Shown piece after piece: positions 46,901 through 57,156 of a stretch of 64,000 nucleotides of DNA (positions within the stretch are counted from its first letter, which is position 1; each line of letters starts with the position of its first letter). The translations under genes were made by a program, and so were the position numbers. Source of the DNA: Areca catechu (Eukaryota; Streptophyta; Magnoliopsida; Arecales; Arecaceae); assembly GCA_021397845.1 (NCBI GenBank), contig CM038044.1, forward strand, positions 85,507,942 to 85,571,941, written 5' to 3'. The notes below the pieces were generated by a model. It was not told where the DNA came from, did not search any database, and was given only the letters and a program-made list of their open reading frames with translations.

Positions 46901-47240
46901 AGTGAAGGTGCTAGTGGAGCCGACGAAACAACCATCCCATAAGGAAATCACTTGGATCCTCCATGTGGATGGCACATCCAACTCAATGAGGAGTGGAGCC
47001 GTACTCATCTAAACAAATTTGGATAGGGTAGTTGTTGAATATGCATTGCATTTTCTCTTTAAGGTGACTAACAATCAGTCCAAGTATGAGGCACTTTTGG
47101 CAAGGCTAAGATTATCCCATGAAGAAGGAGTGGAAAGCCTAAGGGTCTTCACTAACTCGCAGCTCATGGCAAGCCAGGTCACCGACGAGTTCGAAGCCCA
47201 AGACCCCATGATGGCAAAGCACTTAGACAAAGTATGAACC
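46901..47240 (+). pseudogene. TE9 RNase H
   Basis: Translation shows WILHVDGTSNSMRSGAVLI, a stop, then VVVEYALHFLFKVTNNQSKY, EALLARLRLSHEEGV, LRVFTNSQLMASQVTDEFEA and MMAKHLDKV. This is the extra RNase H domain typical of Tat elements. The first Asp (HVDG) and the Glu of YEALLA are kept, but the usual S/T-D-S-Q reads as Thr-Asn-Ser-Gln, losing one catalytic Asp. Confidence 0.82.
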
Positions 47241-47439
47241 TACACAATGGGACTTTGACATCTTGATATCTCTCATATTTCTCGAGAAGAGAATACCCAT
47301 GTTGACACCCTCTTTAGGCTTGCAACCTCAATCGACTCCCTACTAGGATGGACATTCATTGAGTACTAGAGCCCCTCAACATTGTGGTGGTCGAAGAGAT
47401 CCAGCAAGTCACTAATGAACCGAGTTGGATGGACCCCTA

Positions 47440-48720
47440 CATCAAGTATATTGCTAAAGGGACCCTGCCCAATGATTGCTTGGAAGCCAGCCTCCTGAAG
47501 TAGAAGGCCTCCTAATTTGTACTTCTAGATGGGCAGCTTTATAAGAAGTCCTACTCTTACCCATTATTGAAGTGCTTGAGACCTTCAGAGGTCGACTATG
47601 TCCTCCGGGAGATCCATGAAGATATCTGTGGGAATCATATGGGGGTAGGTTCATGGCCACAAAGCTCTCAGGCAGGGATTTTATTGGCACACGATGCAGG
47701 AGGACATAGTCGAGTTCATATGAAGTGTAATCAGTGCCAAAGGCACGCCCATATCTAGTGATAATTGACCACCCTACTACCCTAGCTTTCTTCCCCCTAG
47801 CTATTCACCTAGTGGGAGATGGATATACTTGGACTATTCCCTCTGGCATCTAACCAGTGGAGATATTTACTCGTTGCCATCGACTATTTCACCAAGTGGA
47901 TGGAGGTGGAGCCCCTAGTACATATAACAGAAAGCAAAGTTAAGTCCTTTTTTCTGGAAGTCTATCATTTATCACTTCAGGCTTCCATATGTTGTTGTCA
48001 TAGACAATAGACAGTAATTCAATAACCAAGCATTCAAAGAATTTTGTGCCAACTTGCATATCTATCATCGATTCACATATATAGTTCACCCCCAAACTAA
48101 TGGTGAAGCAAGGTGATGAATCGGATAATTTTCCAAGGCCTCCAGACTAGGCAAGACGAAGCCAAAGGTAGATGGATGGAGAAGCTCCCTAGTATGCTGT
48201 GGGCATACCATACCATGCCTCGAGCTTCGACTAACAAAATACTATGCAATCTAGTTTTTGGCACTAGGGCTATGTACTAGTGGAGATCGGCCTTTCGATG
48301 TTGTTGACGGAGCACTTTGATGAATCAAGCAATCCAACATGCCTGCTTCTCAATCTTGACCTGCTAGCTTCTTAACCTTGACCTGCTAGACAAGACCAGA
48401 GACAAATCCTATCTCGCATGGCCACGTATCGACAATGGGTGGCCTGATACTACAACTCATGAATGAAACCTAGGTCTTTCCACCTAGGGGACCTCATCTT
48501 GTGCCAGTCGAAAGTGTCTTGGTCGGTTGAATAAGGCAAGCTATCCCCGAATTAGGAAGGCCCCTCTCGGGTGGTTGAATCACTATACATTAGAGCATAT
48601 CGAATTGCCGAGCTCAACATAACCCAAATCCCATGGACATGGAACACCAACAACCTATAGGTGTACTATCAATGACTTGTACTCTTTGCCTAAGAACGGG
48701 ATGAAATTGCTTTCCGATAG
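47440..48720 (+). pseudogene. TE9 integrase
   Basis: In order: a linker and zinc part (EIHEDICGNHMG, with CNQCQRHAHI further on; GGHSRVHMKC lies between), the core DILGLFPLASNQWRYLLVAI, DYFTKWMEVEPL, a degraded middle, and a C-terminal stretch with the likeness of GKL-PN-EGP-RVV and YRIAEL near 48540-48610. Frames change often and stops are frequent. It ends just before 48739, where TE11 begins. Confidence 0.78.
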
Positions 48721-48738
48721 AAGTTTCTAGTCTTTTCC

Positions 48739-49828
48739 TGATGCGGGATAGATCTCGATCAGGATTATTTTAGAGGGTGGATCGTTGGTCGCTCGGAAAC
48801 GACCCTTAGGCTAGGTTAAACAAACCCACATTATTCAAAAGAAATACATTTTTTTCCTTTTTCTATTTTTTTTATTTTTCTATATTTCCTTTCAATGTTT
48901 TTTTTATTTTCTAAAGTCGACATCAAAGAAAATTGGCTATGCTTTGAGAATTGTGCAGAAGAGTCCTGCTTTCACATTCATGCGCATCTTCTCCCTTTCC
49001 ACGGATCGAAGCGGGGAGAAGGAATGATCTGACGAGAGATGTGATGAAGGAGGTGAGGATGGCAATGGAGACGATGAGGGGAGGACCCAACGGGCTAGCA
49101 ATGGAGATGGGGGACAAAGCGGGAGCATCGATCGTGGTAGCACCACCAGCAAGGAAGACATGGTGGCCACAATTTCGAAGAAGGCAACAAGAATGCTGGA
49201 TCGGATGACCTCCATTTCCTCCTAGTGTTGAGGCGGGTCTTGCGGGCGAGGAGTAGGAAGATGTCATCGCCGATCGATTTTAGGCCGTGGATCCTCCAGA
49301 TTGATGATGTCGGAGGGATGGATGGTGGCCACAATAGTGAACATGATCATTGGAGCAGTGAACACCGGTTGGTGATTAGCGGTGGTGGAGTGAGAAGGTC
49401 TCACAGGGGAGATGAAGAGCAGATCTAGGGATGCTATGGTATAAGGCCGAAAGGGCTTGGCTTCTCGGTTGCTTTGGTTGGTTGGCTCAGTCTTAGGCAG
49501 AGATGGGGCTTTCATGGGAAATAGTGGATGGAGATGTCTCCAATAGGATCGGCTGTGATGAAGAGGAGGGCACGCTCCTTTGGCACGAGTGTAGGCATGC
49601 CAGGCGATGGTACTCGAACGGATCTGGGGAGATGGCTCGGTGGTTGATTCATAGATTGGAAGGAGAAAGAGAACAGAGAGAGGGGAAAAGGAAAGAACAT
49701 AGATGAAGAAGAAGAAGATCTGGGAGTAAAAAAAATGTAGGGTTTTCCACCCTTCTCCTACCCGGAGAAACAAAGGTTGGGGCTTCAGGCCCTTCTCCTA
49801 CTCAGAGAAACAAAGGTTGGGGCTTCCC
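48739..49828 (-). mobile_element. TE11: minus-strand LTR element remnant, left part
   Basis: Begins TGATGCGGGATAG, the terminal motif of the gypsy LTRs here (TE3 12016, 28664; TE11 58965, 58994). A/T-rich to 48910, then GC-richer DNA with overlapping open frames on both strands (48923-49773) that show no domain. It runs into a minisatellite where TE12 is inserted. I take it as the 3' LTR of a shortened element whose other side is at 58729-59278. Confidence 0.5.
49748..49828 (+). repeat. Minisatellite at the TE12 target, left part
   Basis: Two units of about 40 bases of the type cccttctcctacccggagaa + acaaaggttggggcttc. Two more units follow TE12 at 58729-58790, so TE12 landed inside this array. 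Confidence 0.88.
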
Positions 49829-51451
49829 TGGTGCGGGCACCAGACTCAGAAGAAGACTTCAGAGCTCCATCTGGATCTCTGATTAACCTTGCCCGAAGAA
49901 TTAGGGTTTTTGGTTTTTAATAAGAGTTGACTAGATCAACTTAATTTAGCTTGAGTCTACATTACCTGCATTTTATTTTGTTGAGTCATGTTGACTCAGT
50001 AGTGGGCTAGGGTTTCAACCTGGAATGGTACACTTTCTTCCAAGACCAGGCAAGTGGACACCACACTCCCAGCCACACTCCCAGTCCAAGGGGCGCCATA
50101 TCTACATCCAGCAGCTTTTGGTCCCCACTTCACAGATGGCAACTTCCTTCTCTCATGCGCCAGATAAAGAGAAGTCCACCAAGAGACCACAAATCAAGGG
50201 GGCGGCCAAGACTTTCCCAAGAAACCCAAAGCAAAGAAGGGAAGAAATCCTCTTGGAAGAGAGCTTCAAGGGGGCGCCCACTACCTGCCAAAGACAACCA
50301 AAACAAAAATGGGAAGGACCTTGACTTAGGGAGGAAGAAAAGGAGGAGTCCAAAAGAGTTGATCCAGGGAAGGAAGAAAATTTTTCTTGAAGATCCAAGC
50401 AAGGTGGCGCCATCTACCTGCCATTTATAACCCAAATCCAATTTTTTGGTATTTTGGCCGACCATATGTGAAGGATTTACCCTAATTTGTAGATCCCCTC
50501 CTTTAGTCCCACATGGGAAGATGTGAAACCCTCCTCCCTTGTAAAGCCTTATAAATTAAACCCCTCTTGTAAGTTTAAAAAAATCAGATGAATGAAAGAA
50601 ATTTTTTCTTGAGCAAACTTGTGTTTTCTCTTTTCCGCACTTGCTTCCAGGTGTTGAGCTCCGTGAGGGAGTAAATCCGGGTTCCCCTGGAACCTTGAGG
50701 AGGTGAGAGATCTCCAAAACCCCAAACCCTAGGTTAGCCACTCCACTCCCAAACCCTAGCCGCCATCACCCTTCTCTTTCCACCAAGCCTAGTCTATTCC
50801 CTTCTCACGGCCACCATCTCCAAGTCCAGGCCGACCACCAGCATCCAGCCCCAGTCCAGATACTGCAGATCTACAACAATTCTAAGAGGAAGTCAGATCG
50901 GCCTCCAGGAGAATTCGATTTCAGCAGCTTCAGCTTTCAAGTTCTTCAACCTGGTAAAATCTTTTCTTGAGTTTCTGAATTCCATCATTTGTTCCTCTTC
51001 TTTCCCAGATCTTGAGTCCAGGAGAAGCCGACCAAACCACAAGACCAGTATTGGAGGATCCATTGCGAAGATAGCCGACTCCGAGGATCCCACAATCTGC
51101 TCGAGAGAGTTCTTCCACCAAAATCCTGAGAAGATCACTGTCTGGTTAGTAAACCATCTCTTCTCTCTATTTCTGTTCTGTTGAAAGTTCAGAGCGAAAC
51201 CCTAGGTCTGGGAGTTTCTCAACCCCCAGCGATCCGTTACTTCTGAACTACTCTGATAATTTAGTTTCTTCTAAACTGTGCTTTCAATCCTTACCTAGTT
51301 TCCTTCAACGTAGTTTAGCTTTACTTTGAGTCGAAGCCAATTTCTGAAATATATATAAAAAAAAAGAATTAATCTTAATTTTACTTCTGCATACGCTTCT
51401 TTGTTCTTTGTTCTGCATCATTTTTGGTATCAGAGCTTTCATGCTGCATCA
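49829..51451 (+). repeat. TE12 5' LTR
   Basis: 1623 bp. It starts TGGTGCGGGCACCA, a perfect 6 bp stem with GG loop, and ends GCATCA. It has ttgagtcatgttgactca near 49980. The last 30 bases contain a complete initiator-Met primer-like site (51425-51436) that is repeated just outside. Open frames inside (for example 50130-50465 minus) are not coding. Confidence 0.96.
50550..50558 (+). promoter_or_regulatory. Candidate TATA box of the TE12 5' LTR
   Basis: TATAAATTA, also present in the 3' LTR at 57821-57829. It lies about 720 bases into the LTR; a following A-rich stretch could hold a poly(A) signal. Confidence 0.45.
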
Positions 51452-51467
51452 TTTTTGGTACCAGAGC
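51413..51467 (+). repeat. Duplicated LTR-end/primer-site junction of TE12
   Basis: ctgcatcatttttggta plus tcagagc at 51413-51436 and ctgcatcatttttggta plus ccagagc at 51444-51467, 31 bases apart. The target repeat after the 3' LTR shows that the working LTR end is the second CATCA (51451), so the first primer-like site is now part of the LTR. Confidence 0.9.
51456..51467 (+). other. TE12 primer binding site (tRNA-iMet type)
   Basis: TGGTACCAGAGC, 11 of 12 of the usual site, four bases after the LTR end at 51451. Confidence 0.88.
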
Positions 51468-51553
51468 CCAGTCTAGGTTTTCTGATTTGCTTGCTTGCTT
51501 GTTTTGATTGTTTTCTCTTTTTATTTTGTCTGCTCGAAGTAGACTCCCCAGGA

Positions 51554-51630
51554 CGTCCGGTCCTAGGAACTAAGCGAGGCGCAAGCCTCCTCCTCCCATT
51601 CCACGGGGTGTTCCTAGGGCGTGTAGGGGA
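51554..51630 (+). other. Leader hairpin I in TE12
   Basis: CGTCCGGTC, stem CCTAGGAA (51562-51569), 41 nt loop, stem TTCCTAGG (51611-51618), then GCGTGTAGGGG. The loop holds GAGGC-GCAA-GCCTC (51576-51589), a 5 bp stem capped by a GNRA tetraloop. Compared with TE1 and TE4, two stem pairs changed on both sides (A-T to C-G, G-C to A-T). Confidence 0.82.
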
Positions 51631-52164
51631 TCCATTGGGTTATAACTTCGTAGCAGGGATTATAATCGGGGAAGACAATCTAGTTGCAGCCCGTAATTGC
51701 CCTGTTGTCTGAATTATTTCTCCCTGCATAAAACTCCAAATTGCTTGATTTTTGCTTCGTTGAAACCAGTATAATTGAGCCTATTTTCTTTAAATTTTCT
51801 GTGATTTATTGGTTTCGGTAAAAATTCTGAGCATTAAAATACAGCAACTCTGTTTTTTGTGTTCTGCAATTCAATTATTTTTGGAGTGATCATCTCATAA
51901 TTTACTTAAGGGCAATTGAGCATCTAAGATAAGGGGAGGAGTTGATTACCTCTCCTTAGCCCAAAACCACCATCCAATCATTCGAACCTAGACCTAATTT
52001 AAAATCAGTTAGACCTAATTTGCCCTAGTGGGCTAGGGACACCAATTAGTCGGGTCTAGGCTAGTGTTGAGTCAGTTTGCCGAGTTATTCTGTGTGTGCT
52101 TAGCACTCAGTGTCTAGAACGGTGGTTCAGGGATCCATTCCCGAAGGGCTTGTGTGCTGGTCCG

Positions 52165-52196
52165 CCTACCTGGCCAATCACTGATTGGTGTCTAGG
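52165..52196 (+). other. Leader block II hairpin in TE12
   Basis: CCTACCTGGCCAATCACTGA then TTGGTGTCTAGG. Stem CCAATC/GATTGG with loop ACT. The same core is found in four copia elements of this window. Confidence 0.8.
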
Positions 52197-52361
52197 ATTG
52201 GCAATCAGGGACCTAACACTCCCCTTACACCTGCCTGGCTGAGTCCTGAGTTACTACAGGCTAGCTTGCCACTCTGATTGGGCATCTAGTTTGGACTCTA
52301 GGTCTAGTGATCCAGTAGTCGATTTAGTCTAGTTTCATTTTGTGTGCTTGCTTGAATCATC

Positions 52362-55037
52362 ATGTCTACCAGAAACGGAGTGCCATATCAACCTGGTCAA
52401 ACCCAACCTGATTTAGAGGCCATGATCAGAACTCTTACTGAAAGTATGGCTAAAATGAATCAGGATATGACAAACACTGTGGCCCAGTTTAGCGCACAAA
52501 TTCATGAGGATCTTACCCAACTTAGGGACCGAGTCCAAGTACTTGAAGAACCTAGACATCGGAATTGGACTCCTGACCCCGATTTTAATGTGCCGCAACC
52601 TCACCCACATCAGGAGCCTAGAAGGCCTTTATATAGAGATCCTGAACCTAATCATAGGAGGCCTGACCCAGAGCCTGAAGATAGAGATGATAGGTTCATC
52701 AGGAACATCAAATTAGATGCACCCACTTTTGATGGTAGTCTGAACCCTAAGGTGTATTCTGATTGGGAGGGTGAGATGGACCAATACTTTGAGTGGTATG
52801 CTATGTCTGAGGAGAGGAAATACAAGTTTGCCAAGATGAAATTAGTGCGTCAAGCTAGGTTATACTGGGGGAACATTGAGCTAACCACTAGGAGACGGAA
52901 TGTTGAGCCCATAACCACTTGGCAGGGTATGAAAGAAAAACTGAGAGATAAATACCTACCCATTTCATACCAGCAAAACCTGTTAGACCAATGGCAAAAC
53001 CTGAAACAAGGAAACCGATCTGTCTCAGACTACATAGCTACTTTTGATGAATACCTAATGAGATGTGATGTGAGTGAAGCCCACGAAGTCACTTTGTCTA
53101 GATTTAAGGCTGGACTGAGGGAAGATATCAAGAGAGAACTATTTCTGAGAGAGGTTACTGATCTAGACCAAGCCTACCAGATTGCACTGAACACTGAGAA
53201 ATTTCAGAGAGGACCTATACCTTCTAGGGTTAGTGCCCCAGTCCCAAGGAATGGACCTAGCCAAGTTATCCCTAGTAAACCTTTTCAGGGTACTTCTACC
53301 CCTAGGCCCATGGACAAAGGTAAGGCACCTGACACCCAGAGAACCCCTAGTTCAAATATCACCTGTTTTAAGTGTCAGAAACCAGGTCACATTTCCAGTC
53401 AGTGTACTACCATAGCCTGTTTCAAGTGTCATAAGGTAGGTCATGTTGCTAGCCAGTGCCCACGGAGATCCCTTTACATAGAAGAGGGAGAGAATGATAA
53501 TTCCGAGCCCAGTGAGGAATTTGAAGAAGAAGTTTATGAGGCCGGAATGAATTTGGTTGAGGAGTATGAAAGAGAGGAGGAACCCAATGAATCTGACCAA
53601 TTAGGAGTTGTAAGATGCATCCTATCCCAGAATCTAGTTCAAGAGGATTGGCGTAGGACTAACATCCTACAGACTTTTCTTAAATTAGGGGATAAGGTAT
53701 GTAAGATCATCATAGATAGTGGGAGCTGTGTAAATGCCATCTCTACTAGCACTGTCAAGATGTTAGGCTTAATCCCAGTTCCCCATCCCAACCCCTATAA
53801 GGTTTCTTGGGTAGATTCTACCTCCACACCCATCCAGTCTAGATGTCAAGTCCAAATCCAAATGCAATCTTATCACGAAAAGATTTGGTGCGATGTCTTA
53901 CCCATGGGGGTGAGCAGTATAATTCTCGGAAGACCTTGGTTGTATGATCATGATGCCACCCTCTTAGGAAAATCCAATACCTGTGTCTTTAGTTTCAATG
54001 GGAAGAAGATTACGATCCATTCAGTTCCCCCTAAGGACAAGGTAACTAAAGGAGCCGGTAAGGTTAAGGAGATGAAAACTGGAGTGAACCTAATCAGTGC
54101 TAAGGATCTAGAACAAGAAATTCATAGTGGTTCACCCATCTGGATGTTGACTGCTAAGGAACTTAGAACTTTGGAACCCTTAGAGCCTCCTCAAGAAGTT
54201 AAACCTGTGTTAAAAGAATTTGAGGATGTCTTTCCCGAGGATTTGCCAGACCACCTTCCACCTCTTAGGGATATTCAGCATGCCATAGATCTAATCCCAG
54301 GAGCGACTTTGCCCAACTTGCCCCATTACAGGATGAATCCATCTGAGCATGAAGAACTGCAAAAGCAGGTTGGAGAATTATTGAGGAAGGGGTTTATTAG
54401 AGAAAGTCTTAGCCCTTGTGCAGTCCCAGCCTTACTGACCCCAAAGAAAGATGGCACGTGGAGGATGTGTGTTGACAGTCGTGCCATCAATAAAATTACA
54501 ATCAAATATAGGTTTCCCATCCCTAGACTAGATGACATGCTTGATATGATGGCTGGTGCAATGGTTTTTTCTAAGATTGATCTCAAAAGCGGCTATCATC
54601 AGGTTAGGATTAGACCCGGGGATGAATGGAAAACTGCTTTCAAAACTAAGGATGGTCTTTATGAATGGGTTGTTATGCCTTTTGGGTTGTCCAATGCCCC
54701 TAGTACTTTCATGAGAATTATGACCCAGGTACTTAGAGCTTTCATAGGAAAATTTATGGTGGTCTATTTTGATGACATCCTGATCTATAGTAAGACCCCA
54801 GCAGATCACCTAGGCCACCTTAGAGCAGTCTGCCAAGTTTTGAGGAATGAGAGACTCTACGGTAATCTTAAGAAGTGTGAATTTATGACTAGTAGAGTTA
54901 TCTTTCTTGGTTTTGTAGTAACCCCTGACGGCGTGGCGGCCGATCCTGAGAAAATTAGGTCCATAGTAGACTGGCCAGAGCCAACCAATGTGCATGAAGT
55001 TAGAAGTTTCCACGGCTTGGCTACCTTCTATAGGTGA
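52362..55037 (+). pseudogene. TE12 gag-protease-reverse transcriptase (891 codons to a nonsense codon)
   Basis: The start at 52362 gives MSTRNGVPYQPGQTQPDLE, the first ATG after the leader and matched by TE3. Residues about 110-280 are the gypsy capsid domain (APTFDGSLNPKVYSDWE, LKQGNRSVSDYIATFDEY). Two zinc knuckles begin at Cys335 (CFKCQKPGHISSQC, CFKCHKVGHVASQC). An acidic linker follows. Protease has IIIDSGSC with Asp452. RT runs from about 640: DSRAINKITIKYRFPIPRLD, KIDLKSGYHQ, MPFGLSNAPSTFM, and YFDDILIYS with Asp804-Asp805. All catalytic residues seen are intact. The frame stops at TGA in FYR-stop-FIKGF, where CGA (Arg) is expected. Frame, spacing and domain order are otherwise whole. 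Confidence 0.95.
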
Positions 55038-56020
55038 TTCATCAAGGGGTTTAGTACTTTAGCTGCTCCTATCACTGATTGTATTAGGAAGGGAGAATTT
55101 CATTGGACTAAGTCAGCCCATAAAGCCTTCCTAGATCTTAAGAATAAAATGACCCAGGCACCCATTCTGAGATTACCCGATTTTTCTAAAGTATTTGAGG
55201 TTGCCTGTGATGCTTCAGGTGTAGGAATAGGTGGAGTCCTAAGCCAAGAGAATCATCCCATAGCCTTCTTTAGTGAAAAACTTAATGATGCTAAGCTTAG
55301 GTATTCTACCTATGATAAGGAATTTTATGCGGTGGTGCAAGCTTTGCGTTACTGGAGACATTATTTGCTACCGCAGGAATTTGTACTATTTTCGGACCAT
55401 GAGGCTCTTAGATTTCTGAACTCCCAAAAGAAGCTTAACCCTAGGCATGCTAAGTGGGTAGAATATATCCAGTCCTATACTTTTGTCCTGAAACATAAGG
55501 CTGGAGTTAAGAATAAGGTAGCTGATGCCCTTAGTCGCCGATCTCTGTTATTAACTTCTGTTAGAACTGAGGTCATAGGGTTTGAGCAAATCAAAGAGGA
55601 ATATGAGTCTTGTCCGGATTTCACAACTGTGTATCAGGATCTAGTTCAAGGACCATCTAGTAATCACCAGGATTATACCCTTATAGATGGTTTTTTGTTC
55701 TTCAAAAATAGGCTTTGCATCCCTAGAACTTCTCTTAGGGAATTTTTGATTTGGGAAATCCATGCTGGAGGTTTAGCCGGCCATTTTGGAAAAGACAAGA
55801 CCATTCTAGCTATTGAAGACCACTTTTTCTGGCCTAGCTTGAAAAGGGATGTAGCTAATATTGTAGCTAGATGTCGAACCTGCGCTGTTGCCAAACAGCG
55901 AAAACAAAACACTGGCCTTTATACCCCACTCCCTGTCCCAGATCGTCCTTGGCAAGATGTGAGTATGGATTTTGTGTTAGGTTTACCTAAGACCCAGAGG
56001 AGACATGATTCTGTGTCGTA
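55038..56020 (+). pseudogene. TE12 RNase H and integrase start, downstream of the nonsense codon
   Basis: Same frame as the upstream part. FIKGFSTLAAPIT ends RT. RNase H has FEVACDASGVGIGGVL, EFYAVVQAL, LFSDHEALRF and VADALSRR, so its catalytic acids are present. Integrase begins with the zinc finger HAGGLAGHF...CRTCAVAK and the core MDFVLGLPKTQRRHDSV. A frameshift near 56015 ends this segment. The ATG at 55149 is internal and not a real start. Confidence 0.93.
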
Positions 56021-57156
56021 GTCGACCGATTCTCTAAAATGGCCCACTTCTTGCCTTGTTCCCAAACCTTTGATGCGTCTAAGGTAGCCACCCTGTTCTT
56101 TAATGAGATAGTTCGACTCCATGGCCTACCCAAGACCATTGTTTCAGATAGGGATGTTCGGTTCACCAGCTATTTCTGGAAAACCCTTTGGCATAAGTTA
56201 GGGACGAAACTTAAGTTTTCGACTGCCTATCATCCCCAGACTGACGGCCAAACTGAAGTAGTGAACCGTAGTTTAGGCAATCTGCTGAGATGTCTTGTTG
56301 GTGAAAACACCAGAAATTGGGATTTATATACCTACCAAGGGCAGAATTTGCGTACAATGACTCGGTCAATAGGTCTACGGGTAAGAGTCCATTTGAAATT
56401 GTACATGGGTACAAACCTCACACACCTCTTGACCTAGTCCCTTTACCTGTCCACACTCGAGTCTCCGAATTTGCTGAGAATTTTGCACAGTATGTAAAAG
56501 ACTTGCATAAAGAAATTCATGCCAAAATAAATTTAAGTAATGAAACTTATAAGAAGTTGGCTGATACTCAAAGGCGAGTCAAATCTTTTGTTGAGGGAGA
56601 CTATGTGATGATTAGGTTAAGGCCTGAACGGTTTCCTCCTGGAACCGTTAGAAAGTTACATGCTAGGGGAGCTGGACCATTTAGAGTGGTAAAGAGAGTA
56701 GGATCCAATGCCTATGTGCTCGAGTTGCCTCCAGAACTAGGCATTAGCTCTACTTTCAACATTACAGACTTAGTAGAGTACAGGGAGCCAGCTGTGATTC
56801 CTAGTGAACCTTTTGAGCCTAACCCTATCATTGAGAGTGATCCCGACCCTGTGTGTCCACCAACAAACTGGCCTGTGAGGAAAGAGCAGATTGAAAAGAT
56901 CCTGGATGATCAGGTTATCTCTACTCGTAATCGAGGATACCAAAGATACCTGGTCCGCTGGCTAGGAAGGCCAGATTCTGATGACTCTTGGATCTCCCGA
57001 GAAGAGTTACAAGAGCTGGACCCAGACCTCTTGGAGATATACCAGAGCCAACTTGATCCTTACTCGACAGGGTCGAGTTCCTCCCACCCTGGGAGAATTG
57101 GTGCGGGCACCAGACTCAGAAGAAGACTTCAGAGCTCCATCTGGATCTCTGATTAA
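56020..57156 (+). pseudogene. TE12 integrase core, C-terminus and chromodomain
   Basis: 56039-56325 (second frame) holds FSKMAHFLPC, VSDRDVRFTSYFWKTLW and YHPQTDGQTEVVNRSLG, so the second Asp and the Glu of the DDE triad are kept. A second frameshift near 56325 leads into the frame of 56317-57156: LPRAEFAYNDSVNRSTGKSP, the C-terminal domain (FVEGDYVMIRLRPERFPPG, GPFRVVKRVGSNAYVLELP), then a chromodomain of about 50 residues (IEKILDDQVI, RYLVRWLGRPDSDDSW, LDPDLLE). The frame does not stop at the end of the internal region but runs 58 bases into the 3' LTR, ending at 57156. Confidence 0.93.
57084..57098 (+). other. TE12 polypurine tract
   Basis: ccaccctgggagaat directly before the LTR start at 57099; the same place in TE3 reads gggagagt on its strand. 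The tract is inside the coding frame, spelling part of HPGRI. Confidence 0.75.

Larger units (their letters stand above)
34434..48738 (+). mobile_element. TE9: Tat-like Ty3/gypsy polyprotein region, interrupted
   Basis: Gag end, protease and the start of RT at 34434-35739, then TE10, then RT, RNase H and integrase at 45821-48700. The break is exact: TE10 sits between AAAGG (35740-35744) and AAAGG (45816-45820), and the RT frame before it ends in NMVMVKK. No LTR of this element is recognised; the left side is cut by an LTR fragment and the right by TE11. The protein pattern fits the Tat lineage, including an extra RNase H with YVDG/HVDG motif. Confidence 0.82.
51468..52361 (+). other. TE12 untranslated leader
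   Basis: About 0.9 kb. It carries leader hairpin I (51554-51630) and leader block II (52165-52196, with a second CCTGGC half near 52245). The open frame at 51401-51712 is not taken as a gene, as it spans the LTR border and the structured part. Confidence 0.75.

Noticed and set aside
48923..49773. Overlapping frames on both strands (up to 169 residues)
   Set aside because: Several frames are open at once because of GC-rich composition; no domain likeness; lies in the LTR-like part of TE11.
50130..50465. Frame of 111 residues on minus, repeated as 144 residues at 57277-57711
   Set aside because: It is simply present in both LTRs of TE12; a one-base indel changes its length, which speaks against coding.
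51425..51436. First TGGTATCAGAGC as the TE12 primer site
   Set aside because: The target repeat TTCCC and the 3' LTR end show that the LTR extends to 51451, so this copy is inside the LTR.
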